A stretch of DNA of 64,000 nucleotides from Anaeramoeba ignava (lineage: Eukaryota > Metamonada > Anaeramoebidae). Of the stretch, positions 1 to 12,800 are shown one piece after another. The position numbers and the translations under genes are program-made. Location of the stretch: contig JAPDFW010000146.1 of NCBI GenBank assembly GCA_028826165.1, positions 43,843-107,842 of the forward strand, given 5' to 3'. The notes under the pieces are model-generated. The model searched no databases. It worked only from the letters and a program-made list of their open reading frames with translations, and was not told the origin of the DNA. The first letter of the stretch is position 1; the number at the start of each line of letters is the position of its first letter.

Positions 1-348
1 ATAATTTTATAAATAATTTTATATTTAATTTAATAAATAATTTTATATTTAATTTTATATTTAATTTAATAAATAATTTTATAAATAATTTTATAAATAA
101 TTTTATAAATAATTTAATAAATAATTTTATATTTAATTTTATATTTAATTTTATATTTAATTTTATAAATAATTTTATATTTAATTTTATAAATAATTTT
201 ATAAATAATTTAATAAATAATTTTATAATTAATTTTATATATAATTTTATAAATAATTTTATAAATAATTTTATAAATAATTTTATATTTTATAAATAAT
301 TTTATATTTTATAAATAATATTATATTTAATTTTAAATTTCGACAAAC
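1..348. repeat. A/T tandem repeat in an intron at the left edge
   Basis: Repeats of ATTTTATAAATA and ATTTTATATTTA fill the stretch downstream (minus strand) of the last visible ankyrin exon. The only GT after the conserved ankyrin text is at 347-348, so this is most likely an intron continuing off the window. Confidence 0.7.
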
Positions 349-2074
349 AGTTCTTCCTTTATCATCTTGTATTTCAGTATTTGCTTTATTATTTAAAAGT
401 AATTGAGTCATTTGCAAATCAGAATTCATAACTGAAAAATGAAGTGCACAACTTCCAGAATCTATTCTTGTATTAATTGAGGCTTTTTGTTGAAGAAGAA
501 ATTTAACAGTATTTAATTTTTTATTTTTTGTTGCTAAATGCAAACAAGTAAATCCATCATTATCTTGTACATCAATATTAGCTCCAGCTCGAAGCAAAAT
601 TGAACAACAATCATTGTATCCATAAAATGCTGCAAAATGTAATGAATTCCATCCATTTGCTCGTGTTTCTTTTACTGATACCCCATGTTCTATTAATAAT
701 GAAATTATATTCGGATTTCCATTTTTTGCTGCAATCATCATTGGTGTTTCATCAACATTAATTGACTATTTATTATTATATTTAATTTTATATTTAATTT
801 TATATTTAATTTTATATATTTAATTTTATATTTAATTTTATATTTAATTTTATATTTAATATTATATTTAATTTTATATTTAATTTTATATTTAATTTTA
901 TATTTAATTTTATATTTAATTTTATATTTAATTTTATATTTAATTTTATATTTAATTTTATATTTAATATTATATTTATATATTTTAATATTATTTTATT
1001 TTATATATTTATATTTAATTTTTATATATTTAATTTTATTTTAATTTTATATTTTTATATTTAATATTATATTTAATTTTATATTTAATATTATATTTAA
1101 TTTTATATTTAATATTATATATTTAATTTTATATTTAATTTTTATATTTTAATTTTATATTTAATTTTATATTTAATATTATATTTAATTTTATATTTAA
1201 TATTATATTTAATTTTATATTTAATTTTATATTTAATATTATATTTAATTTTATATTTAATTTTATATTTAATTATTATATTTAATTTTATATTTAATTT
1301 TATATTTAATATTATATTTAATATTATATTTAATTTTATATTTAATATTATATTTAATTTTATATTTAATTTTATATTTTATATTTAATTTTATATTTAA
1401 TATTATATTTAATTTTATATTTATTTTTATATTTAATATTATATTTAATATTATATTTAATTTTATATTTAATATTATATTTAATATTATATTTAATATT
1501 ATATTTAATTTTATATTTAATTTTATATTTAATTTTATATTTAATTTTATATTTAATATTTAAATTTAGTTGTAAATGTTTCGCAAAAAACAACCAAAGA
1601 AAAAAAAGAAGAAAATACTTTAATTTTAGCACCAAAATCAAGTAAAGTTTGCAAGCAATTATGGAAACCGAATCTACAGACATAATGAATAGGGGAAAGA
1701 CCAATATCATTTTCACAATCAGGATCAGCACCTTTTTGAAGCAATTGTTTGCACAATTCTGAAAGACCTCTTTGGGAAGCAATATGAAGAGGGGTCCAAC
1801 CCATTTCGTTTTTTGAATTAGTATTCATTCTGTAAGATAAAAGCACTTTTTGACAGTTGATATCGGGAAAATTACTTAAGCAACTGTAATGCAATGCTGT
1901 GTCGCCTGTTATGCTTTTTGTATGCAATAAATCCCGTTTTATTGCCGTTGATCTTAATGCGGCCGTTATGATTTCTGAATCGGATTTCATACTCGCTTCC
2001 CAAAGAATTGGATTGCTTATTTCACTCACAAATTGTTTGCTTCCTTTTGTTAAGGTTTTGTTTTTTTTCCACAT
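349..2074 (-). CDS. Ankyrin-repeat protein, 3' end off the left edge
   Basis: Exons on the minus strand are 2074-1619 (152 codons, ATG start) and 765-349 (139 codons). The intron 1618-766 joins a GTATTT donor to a TAG acceptor in phase 0. The join regenerates a canonical ankyrin unit (LLDFGAKIK | SINVDETPMMIAAKNG). At least seven ankyrin repeats are visible, with TPLHIAS, SPIHYVC, NSLHFAAFYG, TCLHLAT and ALHFSVM helix starts, so a protein-binding scaffold is expected. The first ~50 residues are basic and not repeat-like. The C-terminus and any effector domain lie outside the window. The partner is unknown, because ankyrin repeats alone do not define a pathway. Confidence 0.85.
766..1618. repeat. 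ATATTTAATTTT satellite filling the ankyrin intron
   Basis: About 850 bases of ATATTTAATTTT/ATATTTAATATT units fill this phase-0 intron, leaving only the splice ends as unique sequence. Confidence 0.85.
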
Positions 2075-2577
2075 TTTTGTTTTTTGTTTTTTTTTTGTTT
2101 TGTGATTTGATTGTAAAAAAAAAAAAAGAACTAAAAAAATGATTTTTTTTTTTTCGATCTTAAATTAAAAAAAATTTTTTCAAAAGATTTTATTTTTTTA
2201 TTTAATTTGATTTTTAATTTGATTTTTAAATTGATTTTTAATTTGATTTTTTTAAGAATTTTAGATTGAATTTTAAATTGAATTTTTAATTTGAATTTTG
2301 CCTTTTTTTTTGCTTTTAATTAAAAATTTTTTGTTTTAATTTGAATTTGGAATTTATTTTTAAAAAAGAAAAAAAAATTAAAAAATCGAATTTCTTTTTT
2401 GAATCAATCAAATTTTATTAACAAATCCAAAATAAAAAATTAGATTTGAAATTAGATTTGAATTTGAAATTAGATTTGAATTTGAATTTGAAATTGAATT
2501 TGAAATTAGATTTGAATTTGAATTTGAAATTAAAATTAGATTTGAAATTGAATTTGAAATTAGATTTGAATTTGAAA
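2075..2577. other. Intergenic gap, A/T-rich
   Basis: This lies between the ankyrin start and the SPFH stop, both on the minus strand. It holds T-tracts with TTTTTGTTTTT runs just upstream of the ankyrin ATG (probable promoter side). At 2440-2577 is a TTAGATTTGAATTTGAA repeat directly after the SPFH stop codon. No gene is seen. Confidence 0.6.
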
Positions 2578-4856
2578 TCATTTTTTTTGAGTGACTTGAC
2601 CAAGTTCATCCAAAATTTCTTGTGGAACCAAAACCAAAGAAGAACTTGAGGATGATTTCAAAGCATTTGTTAAAGCTCTTAAATATTGAACTGTGATCAA
2701 ATAATCTGTTGCTTTAACATTCGATTGTTTAATTGCTTCTCTAATAGCAGTAACAGATCTTGCTTCAGCTTTAGAAATTAAAATTTTGGATTCTGCAAGA
2801 CCTTTTGCTTGTTGAATTTGTGAAGTTCTTGATCCTTCAGCAAGTAAAACAATCTATAAAAAATTTATAAATTAATTTTTTTTTTGTTCCACTTTTTTTT
2901 TTATAAAAAAAATTTGTTTCGTTTTTACTTTTGCTGCTGTTCCTCTTGAACGAATAATTTCACTTTCTCTTTCTCCATCTGCAAGTAAGATTGTTGCTCT
3001 TCTTTCTCTTTCTTCTCGAATTTGATATTCCATAGCTGACAGTATATCATTTGGTGGTGAAATATTAAATACTTCACATCGATGAATAATAATTCCCCAT
3101 CGATTTGCATCTCTTTCAATTTGTTGTTTTAATTCAATCTTTTCAAATTTTAATTTTAATTTTAATTTTGATTTTGATTTTGATTTTGATTTTGATTTTG
3201 ATTTTGATTTTGATTTTGAATTTGATTTTGATTTTGATTTTGATTTTGATTTTGATTTTGATTTTGATTTTGATTTTGATTTTGATTTTGATTTTGATTT
3301 TGATTTTGATTTTGATTTTGATTTTGATTTTGATTTTGATTTTGATTTTGAATTTTGAATTTTGGATTTTAATATTCATTTTGAATTTGATTTTAATATT
3401 AATTTTGATTTTGAATTTGATTTTTTTAATTTACATTAATTAATTCACGAGAAGAAAAAGATTCATCTAATGTTAAATGAGCCATAATATTCCTTAAACT
3501 TGTTTGAGTAAGTAATTCAATTGCATCTGGTAAATTTTGAATTGCATAAACTGCTAATTTTGGATCATTAATTTGATAATACTAATTTTGTTTTGAACAA
3601 AATAAAATTGATGAAATTTAAAATCATTTTAAAAAAGGAAATATTTGGATAAATAATAAAAAATAACTAAATTTACAACTAAGGCATCAATTTTAATTGA
3701 AACATTATCTCGACTAATAACAGGCTGACTTCCAAATACAATCACATCTAAATTTTGAATTTGAATTTGAATTTGATTTTGATTTTGATTTTGAATTTGA
3801 ATTTGAATTTGAATTTGATTTTGGTTTTGATTTTGATTTTGATTTTGATTTTTGAATTTGATTTTGATTTTGATTTTGAATTTGATTTTGATTTTGATTT
3901 TGATTTTGATTTAAATTTGAATTTTCATTTAAATTTTGATTTTGATTTTGAAATTTGATTTTGATTTTGATTTTGAATTTTGATTTTCATTTTCATTTTG
4001 ATTTTGATTTTGATTTTGATTTTGATTTTGATTTTGATTTTGATTTTGATTTTGATTTTGATTTTGATTTTGATTTTGATTTTGATTTTGATTTTGATTT
4101 TGATTTTGATTTTGATTTTGATTTTGATTTGATTTTGAATTTGATTTTTTTGATTTTGATTTTGATTTTGATTTTGATTTTGATTTTGATTTTGATTTTG
4201 ATTTTGATTTTGATTTTGATTTTGATTTTTGAATTTTAATTTTGATTTTGATTTTGATTTTGATTTTGATTTTGATTTTGATTTTGATTTTGATTTGATT
4301 TTGATTTTGATTTTGATTTTGATTTTGATTTTGATTTTGATTTTGATTTTGATTTTGATTTTGATTTTGATTTTGATTTTGATTTTGATTTTGAATTTGA
4401 TTTTGATTTTGATTTTGATTTTGATTTTGATTTTGATTTTGATTTTGATTTTGATTTTGATTTTGATTTTAATTTTGATTTTAATTTTGATTTTAATTTT
4501 GATTTTGATTTTGATTTTGATTTTGATTTTGATTTTGATTATTAAAATGATTCCAAAAAAACAAAACAAATACGTTCTCTCATATCAACTCTATCAGTTT
4601 GTTCACGAACAATAACAGAGTAATTATTAGAAGTAGTAGGATATCTCCAATGAATTTTTCTTGGAGAATCAATAAAAGGAACAAGAAGATGAGCACCAGG
4701 AAGTAAAGTTTTCTTATATTTTCCCCATCTTTCCAAAATCATAACTTCAGAATGTCTTACAACTCTACAACATTTTGCAACCATAATCCAAATCACCAGT
4801 AATACAATAAAAAGTGCTACATATCCTCCAACCCAAGCGCCTATTGGATCTGACAT
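2578..4856 (-). CDS. SPFH/stomatin-like membrane protein
   Basis: Five exons on the minus strand, 4856-4574, 3747-3677, 3581-3435, 3138-2929 and 2853-2578, join in frame to 328 codons. Residues 9-28 form a hydrophobic segment (ALFIVLLVIWIMV), followed by the SPFH entry ILERWGKYKKTLLPGAH. Later come VDMRE, ISRDNVSIKIDALV, YYQINDPKLAVYAIQN, QTSLRNI and LTLDESFSSRELIN. WGI with PPNDILSAM and the AEG/ADGE alpha-helical region follow. This order is the hallmark of stomatin/prohibitin proteins, which oligomerise as membrane scaffolds. The four introns are classical GT–AG in phases 1, 0, 0 and 0. Two of them are expanded by TTTTGA repeats. The C-terminal end EILDELGQVTQKK resembles stomatin-like proteins. 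Which membrane it occupies cannot be told from sequence. Confidence 0.9.
3139..3434. repeat. TTTTGA repeat in SPFH intron 3
   Basis: Tandem TTTTGA hexamer occupies nearly the whole intron between the exons ending at 3435 and starting at 3138. Confidence 0.9.
3748..4573. repeat. TTTTGA repeat in SPFH intron 1
   Basis: An 826-base phase-1 intron is filled by TTTTGA/TTTTGAATTTGA units. Long open frames on both strands here are only repeat translations (IKIK, FDFD, LILI, SKSK). Confidence 0.9.
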
Positions 4857-5118
4857 TTTAAATTATTGAATAATTAATAATAATAATAAAAAATAAAAAG
4901 AAAAATTTGAATAATTAAAAATAAAATTAAAAAATAAATTGAAAATCAAAAAAAAATGAATTTAAAAAATATTAATGAAAAAAATTTATTTTAATTTAAT
5001 CAGGCAAAAAGAACATTAAATGAACCTTTTTTATTTTATTTTATTTTTCTTCTTTTTATTTTTTCTTCTTTTTTTCATTTTTTTTTTCATTTTTTTCTTT
5101 GTTATTAAAATTTAAAAT
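4857..5118. promoter_or_regulatory. Divergent promoter between SPFH and Rap1-like genes
   Basis: 262 bases separate two divergent start codons. The Rap1-proximal side carries T-tracts broken by CA (TTTTTTTCATTTTTTTTTC type) at 5060-5100, the same pattern seen before most starts in this window. Promoter function is inferred from position and recurrence. Confidence 0.5.
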
Positions 5119-6817
5119 ATGAGTTGGAAATATAAAAAAAAACATAAAAAAAGAAAATCTATTTTTGATAATAAAACTGATTTTTTAATTCTTGATTATG
5201 CTAAAAAATCTCGTAAAAATATTAACTCAATTAAACCAAAAAATAACCCCCAAAAAAGAAATTTCTGGAAAAATGCTTCAAAAATTCCTCAATTTAACAA
5301 TTTTACTGCTGAGACTTTATTTCAACGTTATCAACATTTAGTTAAATTCCAAAATCAAAATCAAAACCAATTTGAAAATCAAAATCAAAATCAAAACCAA
5401 TTTGAAAATCAAAATGAAAATCAAAACCAATTTGAAAATGAAAATGAAAATCAAAATAAATTTGAAAATGAATTTGAAAATGAAAATCAAAATAAATTTG
5501 AAAATGAATTTGAAAATGAAAATCAAAATAAATTTGAAAATGAAAATGAAAATGAAAATGAAAATGAAAACCAAAATCAATTTGAAAATCAAAATGAAAA
5601 TCAAAATCAATTTGAAAATGAAAATGAAAATCAAAATCAATTTGAAAATCAATTTGAAAATGAAAATCAATTTGAAAATCAATTTGAAAATGAAAATCAA
5701 TTTGAAAATCAAAATGAATTTGAAAATCAAAATCAATTTCAAAATCAAAATCAAATTGAAAATAAAAATAAAAATCAAAATAAAAATAAAAATGAATTTG
5801 AAAATCAAAATCAAAATCAAAATCAAAATCAATTTGAAAATGAAAATGAAAATGAAAACCAAAATCAAATTGAAAATAAATTTGAAAATCAAAATCAATT
5901 TGAAAATGAAAATCAAAATCAAAATCAAAATCAAAATCAAAATCAATTTGAAAATAAATTTGAAAATCAAAACCAATTTGAAAATCAAAATCAAAATCAA
6001 AATGAAAATCAAAATCAAAATAAAAATAAAAATCAAAATCAATTTGAAAATCAAAATCAAAATCAATTTGAAAATGAAAATCAAAATCAAAATCAAAATC
6101 AAAATCAAAATGAAAATGAAAATCAAAATGAAAATCAATTTGAAAATCAATTTGAAAATGAAAATGAAAATGAAAATCAATTTGAAAATAAAAATCAAAA
6201 TCAATTTGAAAATGAAAATGAAAATTATTTTATAAAACAATTTCAAAATCAATTTAAAAATCAAAATCAAAATCACTTTTCAGAACAAAATTTAGATCCT
6301 TTACAATTTTTAACAAAATTAAATCAAAATCAATTTCAAAAATCAAAATGAAAATCAAAATGAAAATCAAAATGAAAATAAACATTCAGTTAGTAAAATT
6401 TTAGATTCGATTCTTGATAGTGGATTAATTTCAAATTCAGAATATTTTCGAGAATGTTCAAAAAATGAGGAATATTCAGAAAATAAAACAAACACTTTAG
6501 ATTTATCAAACTCAGAAACAAAATCAGAGAATCGAACTCAAATATTAACATTTTTTTTAGATTTAGTTCGACTTTTAGGAATTCCTTCAGAAGTTGGAGT
6601 TTATTGTTTGTTTGTTACATCTTGTCAAATTGATTCTGCACTTAAATTACTTTTTAATCAAGCTGAACCAAAAGATATTTGGACAACAGCAGATGATATT
6701 TATCTTCATGCACATCCAGACAAACTTGATCAATTAATAGAATCTAAAGGAGAAAAGAATGTGAGAAATCGAATCCATTTTTTAAGTGAATTTAAGAAAA
6801 ATGAAAAAGAGAAATGA
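5119..6817 (+). CDS. RAP1: Rap1-like telomere protein (Myb + RCT domains)
   Basis: Residues ~14-75 read like the Rap1 Myb domain: D..ILDYAKKSRK, then NFWKNASKIP, then TAETLFQRYQHLV. A ~300-residue linker of Asn-Gln and Phe-Glu-Asn follows. The C-terminus (6545-6814) matches the Rap1 C-terminal (RCT) domain, with SCQIDSALKLLFNQAEP, DIWTTADDIYLHAHP and EKNVRNRIHFLSEF. Human TERF2IP has the same order of Myb, linker and RCT; yeast and human Rap1 also have an N-terminal BRCT, which is absent here. Rap1 RCT docks shelterin or silencing partners. The frame shifts by +1 at an A5 run (6338-6342), where four A would continue the NQN repeat. With one A removed the gene gives 565 residues. Without the correction it stops at 6351. 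The gene is single-exon and converges on the BEACH gene with an 82-base gap. Confidence 0.75.
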
Positions 6818-6899
6818 AAAGAAAAAATTTATTTGCTTTTTATTGATTAAAAATTATTAATTAAAAAATATCGATTAAAAACTCCATTTTAAAAAAGTC

Positions 6900-9800
6900 T
6901 TATTTTTCCTTCCCTAATTCAATTGCCAAAATAGCCAATCTTCCATCAGATAAACCAGCAATTAAAAATTGTTCATTATTTGAAAAAGATAATGAAAAAA
7001 TTGAACTTTTCAAATTGATATTGGAAACAACAACAAGATCAAAAAAGTTCCAAATAAGAAGACTCCCATCAAGACATCCAGTAACAAGATAAGAAGCATC
7101 AGAAGTGAGCTGCCAATCCAAAACAGGGGAACTAACAGAAGCACTTTTCAAAAATTTCCCATTCAAACTAAAAATTCTTATTAAAAGATCACTTGAGTAA
7201 ATCATAAAAAGACCATCTGGAGAAATTTTGACCAAATAGATTTCAACGGGGGAATCAGAAACATAAACGGAGCGAACATAACGGCCACGACGAACGGTAT
7301 GAACAATGCAACTTCCGTCCTTTGAGCCGCTAATAACAAGATCAAGATCAAGACTGATCGCAAGACAAGTCACGACGTCATCATGGCCGTAAAGCACATG
7401 TTTGGGTGTTTGCGAAACGGAGCGTGATTTCATATCAAACGACCATATGATGACGGTGGTGTCTTTGGACCCAGTGGCAAGAATGTGGTCGGTTGAGTTA
7501 AATCCTAGAGCCAAACATGTCACAACGTCTTTGTGTCGAACAACGCTCTGAGTCACTCGAGCACTTTCAATGGTTGATAGCTTGAAGGAATCATCCCAGT
7601 ATCCACAGCTGAACAAACGTTGCGCACTTTGTGAGTATTCAAAGCAATTTGCAAAGCGAGTAAGATCATAAGCAAAAGTGACACCCATTGATTTTTGATT
7701 TTCTGATAAGGAATGATCCAATTCAAAACTAAAAGGATTTGACTGAACTTTGAGATCGTTGGGTGTCCAACGATATAATCCCAGAACACGCGCACGATCA
7801 AGAATGAGAACAGAGTCCGGGATGCCGAGATACGATAAATAACGTGAATGTTGAATAAATTTGACATGAATCAAAGAATTTTTTGCGATTGTAATAAAAT
7901 ATAATTTGAGTAACGGAAAATTTTTCTCTGCAAAATATATCGGGGGAAGATTGGCTTCCTCGCGAGTATTTCGACGGGGATGCGGCCGCCGAAGAAGTTG
8001 AGTTGGTGTTTGTCCGAAACTTTCGATTTGAGTTTCAATAGCGAGTCTTTCGCTTTCATCGTTAATTGCATCAATATTGACAGTTTTTTCATATGTAAGA
8101 TAATAGAATAAATTTCCTGCTCGGATTGCTTCTTCGCCTTGTTGTTTGTAACCGAAAATGAGGTCGATCCATTTGTGTAGATTTGAGGAAATGTATTCGC
8201 TTTCAAGTGCAAGTCGGTTGATGTGCACAAATTCTTCTGCACTTTTCGCCCATTTCGGTAGAATGCAATCATTTAGTTCTTGTTTGTCTTGCCGTTTTCC
8301 AAGCGCAAAGTTGTTCTGGTTTTCAAGAAATTCCGGGAAATAGAAAAATTCTGGGATTAGTTCTTTTACATCAGATGTGCTTGTCATACAATTTCTCCAT
8401 GTTTCTGGAAGTGAATGAAACATTCTATCTGCTCTATCGAATTTTCCATCGTTGAGTTTGATAAAAAGAGTTGTGAATGGTTCACATCTTACGAGATAGG
8501 AAACAACGATACCTTTTAAAAATATTATTAAATATTAATAAATATTAAATATTAAATATTAAATTAAATATTAAATATTAAATATTAATAAATATTAAAT
8601 ATTAAATAATAATAAATATTATTAAATATTAAATATTAAATATTAAATATTAAATATTATTAAATATTAAATATTAAATATTATTAAATATTAAATATTA
8701 AATATTAAATATTAAATATTATTAAATATTAAATAATAAATATTAAATAATAAATATTAAATATTAATTATTAAATAATAAATATTAATAAATATTAAAT
8801 AATAAATATTAAATATTAAATAATAAATATTAAATATTAATTATTAAAATAAATATTAACCAGCATTCGAATAATGTGACCCATAATAAAAAGGTGGAAC
8901 AATCTGATCAGGATCTACAAAAGTCTCATATCTCTTCTTAAAATAAAGAAATCTCTCAGGATTCAATGCACCAATAGGCTTCGACAAATCTCGATACACA
9001 GAAGGATTAGAAAGATCAATATTTGTTGATTCATAATCGGAAATAACCCACGGAAAAATAGGATATTGAGAAATATCATTATATGTTCTCCCAGCAATCG
9101 TGTTCAACAACATCAAATAATCAAAATTAGTAATAAGTCGCTTTTGCCATAAAAGAGATATATCCGATTTCTTAAACCACTCTTCAGCACTCCCTGTTGA
9201 AATATCGAAATTTTGCTTATTCGGGACTAAATTCAAAATTTTGGAATAAATTTTATCCCGATCTTTTTTGTCGAAATTCAGAAAGAAATTTGTTCTGTCT
9301 TTTAGAAATATCTCAATTCCAGACTGTCGGAGTTGATATCTGCGCTTATAAACGAAAAGAATATCCTTCAATTTCCAAGAATAGTCATTTCCAATGCTCA
9401 TTTTTTGCTGGATATTCAGATTTGATGTTGTTTCGTTAAATTCAGAATTCTGTTTCACAAAAAAATCAAGCGAAATATTAGTAATTTCAAGTATTCCTGA
9501 TATCTTTTTCAGCGGAGAAATCAACTCGCATTGCCGACTTTCGATAATAATCTTTTTTTCAAACAAATCATTCTCATTTTGTTCTTTATCCTGATTTTGA
9601 TCATAATCTTCATCCTTTGATTTCGGATGATTTTTGACTTGATCTTTCAGCAAGTAAGAAATCATCTGGATCTTGCGACATGCCAAGAGAAACACGAGAA
9701 AGTTTCTCTTTGGCGTCTTTTGAAAGATTTAAGTCTGTCGCTTGGTTCATTGTTTGCGCGAATTTGGGATTAATTTTGGGATCCAAAGAAGCATCTAAAT

Positions 9801-12800
9801 GGTTATCAAAATGGAAATTTGGTTTCAATTTGCGTCTACGACGACATGAGTCCTCTGTTTTATCAAGCTTCCATCTCATACTATTCTGCTCTTCTTTTGT
9901 GAGCGGATTTCCCCACACACCACGCTCATTCATCGACTCTCTGAGCATCCATCGCAATTTGCGGAATGCAAAACGAAGTTTTTTCTGGAATTCTTCAGAA
10001 AGTCTTGAAATTCCAAGGCTTTCCTGAGCTATCAAGTTCTTGAATTGCGTCAAAAGCTCTTTGTATCGCGCTCCAAATGATGATCTTCCATCGAGCGCTT
10101 CTTGGTTCATTTTCGATTTTATAACTGGGAGAGTCGAATCAAGTCGCGACTCTAAAAATTTGACTTGATTTTTCCAAAATTGCTCAACTCTTCCGTTACT
10201 AGGAAAAATTATATGTTCAATAGTAAAATCCCAACTTGGCTGACTGAAAACATCCCGTAAATAATGCGCTCCTGATACTTTAAATGGTGAATCCTTTGGT
10301 TTCAACGGCAGTATTTGTTTGCCAGATGAATCGCGGAAAATCAATTGGAAAAAATGATAAAATTGCTGAATCAAAGTTTTCAAAATACTCAATAAAATTG
10401 ACTCAATAGGATCAACTTGAAGTCGCATTTTTTTCGCCATTTCTTGCTTGAAAAGTGTCACTTTTTTGTTGCGACTTCCCACTTGATGTGGATTATTGAC
10501 TGTTTTTGTTGGTTGTTCTTTTGTTATACATTCAGAAAGTGTTTTAAAAAGAGACGAGAAAACTTGCAAAATTTCGTCTTGATGCCGCGTTAAAAATGGC
10601 ACATCTTGAGGAATCGCTTGTGTAAAAAATGTCTGAAATTTATCTGCAAATCCTTGTGATCCAAAAATTTCTGGCATTTGAACCACTATTGAACAAAGAT
10701 GAAATACTGAGTTAATACATCCTGGATATAATGATTTATCTTTGAATTTGTATTTTCCGTTTCGGTACAAATAGCTTGGAAATTATCAAAAAATCGAAAA
10801 CTTTATCAACAATATATCCATCTTCCCATACAGTTTTTGCTTTGGAAGTATAAATTCTCTTTCCGTATTGCAACTTGAGTTTTGTATCAATTGAATCAAA
10901 TTGAGATGTATAAACTGGGAAATTTTTTTCGTTTTTTGAATTTGAATTTAAATTTAAATTTAAATTTGAATTTAAATTGGAATCTGAATTGGAATTTAAT
11001 TTTGAATTTAATTTTAAAATTATATTTGGTTCAGAATTTGATTTTAAATTTAAATTTAAATTTAGATTCTGATTCTCATTTTCTGACTCATAAACTTCCT
11101 TCTTAATTTTGCGCAAATTTTTGTTTTCATCTGCACTTGATCTTTCCTTTTTTTCTTTCAACATTTTCACATGGAACAAAATGGAATTATGAACAATTCG
11201 AATAAAATCAAACATGTTTTCAAGCATTGGTTGTGGGAGAGTATCATGCAAATCCGGACTTGGAGATTTAGATTCAAAGAACTCTATAAGTATCACTAAA
11301 GAGTCGTAAATGATTCTTCGCGAAATAGCATGCTGATACTTGCGATCTTTATAGCTATAGACCTGAATTGTTGATAACAAATAAAAAAAATTGCGTGCAC
11401 CGCTTGGGTTGTATTGGAAATGATGCAAATTTACTACTCTCAAAATTTCCAACCCAATATCGGATATTTGCATTGTAATGGACTGCTCTTCTTGAATTTC
11501 ATTCAAAACATTTTCATTCGTTTTGTCTTCTTCATTAAGGAAGTAATTGTGAGAAAATATCTTCTCAAATTTTATGATAGATTCACAATCAATAAGCTCA
11601 ATTAAAAATCTTTCAATATTATTCACATTTACAAAAATGCAGCAATTAAAAAATTGGTTTTGAAGTAATTTAAACAAATTTTGCAGCGCAACAAGGATAA
11701 TTTTTGTTGGGTATTTCTTGCCAAATCTCAGCAAAGTTCTGATCACAGAAGGTCTTAACAATTTGACAATTGTTCCATCTTTTAAATCATCAATTTTTTC
11801 GTTATCCCATTTGCATTCGAATCCCGTAAGTATTTCAAAAAGAATGCATAATATCCGTTTTGTGCAGGAATATTGCAACAGAATAGTATCGATAGCGATG
11901 TATCGATTCTCACTATCGAACCATGTTTTGAATTTTTTGATTGGTGTTGTATTTGATAAATGCCACATATCGAGTGTGCATAAAATTTGTAAAGAATTCT
12001 CTCTGACTTCTGCATTTTCGCAATCTAAAAGCACAACAAATGGGTCCATAAAGCCGCATTGCAACCAGATATCCATGTAGTGATCAGGAAACAATTTCGG
12101 CATTTTGCGGAATACTTTATCAAGCATAGCAAGTAAATCAGCAATGTTTTCTTTGTGCTTAGCCAATGAGCATTCCGCAATAATACATTTGATTGAATGA
12201 GGAGATGAATCCTGCTCAATCAATTGAGAAATAAGTTCCATGATGTTTTTCCGAAGAGCCAAAATTTGTTGTTGATTTGGTCTTTTCCCAATCACAACTC
12301 CTGTTGCAAAATCATGTTTTTGTTCTTTTTTTTGTTGTTCGCCAATAGATTCTGTTTCAGGAATAATATAGTAAAAAGTCCTTGCAATATATAACACATC
12401 TTCAATCGAAATTATACTTGAAGGAGGTGCTTGTTCTTTTACAAATTCTTTTAAGATTGTGAAAAATTCTTTCTGAATTTCAAAATCATGTGTAAATCCA
12501 AATTGAAAATCGAAGAAGAAAATGAGAAATCATCCCAGAAAGAAATTCTTCGTTACTAATGCTATTTAAGATTCTAGATATCACTTTCATAATATCAGAT
12601 GTAATATAACCTGGGTTAAGTAAGTTAAATATTTGTCCAAGAAGAGAGAATCCTGATGATCTAATTATATCTTCTTGAATTGTGAAATTTTCAATTACAA
12701 GATCAGCAATTAAGTCAAATATTTTAAAGCATATTATTTGTGGAGAAGTTTCATTTTGATTTTCATTTTCATTTAAATTTTGATTTTGATTTTGATTTTG

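Noticed and set aside
3925-4615. Long open frames reading IKIK, SKSK, NQNQ, FDFD and LILI on both strands
   Set aside because: They are translations of the TTTTGA hexamer inside SPFH intron 1; the flanking exons splice in phase across them.
5338-6276. 312-residue minus-strand frame rich in Ile/Phe/Leu opposite the Rap1 linker
   Set aside because: It is the reverse complement of the NQ/FEN coding repeat, and real domains lie on the plus strand at both ends.
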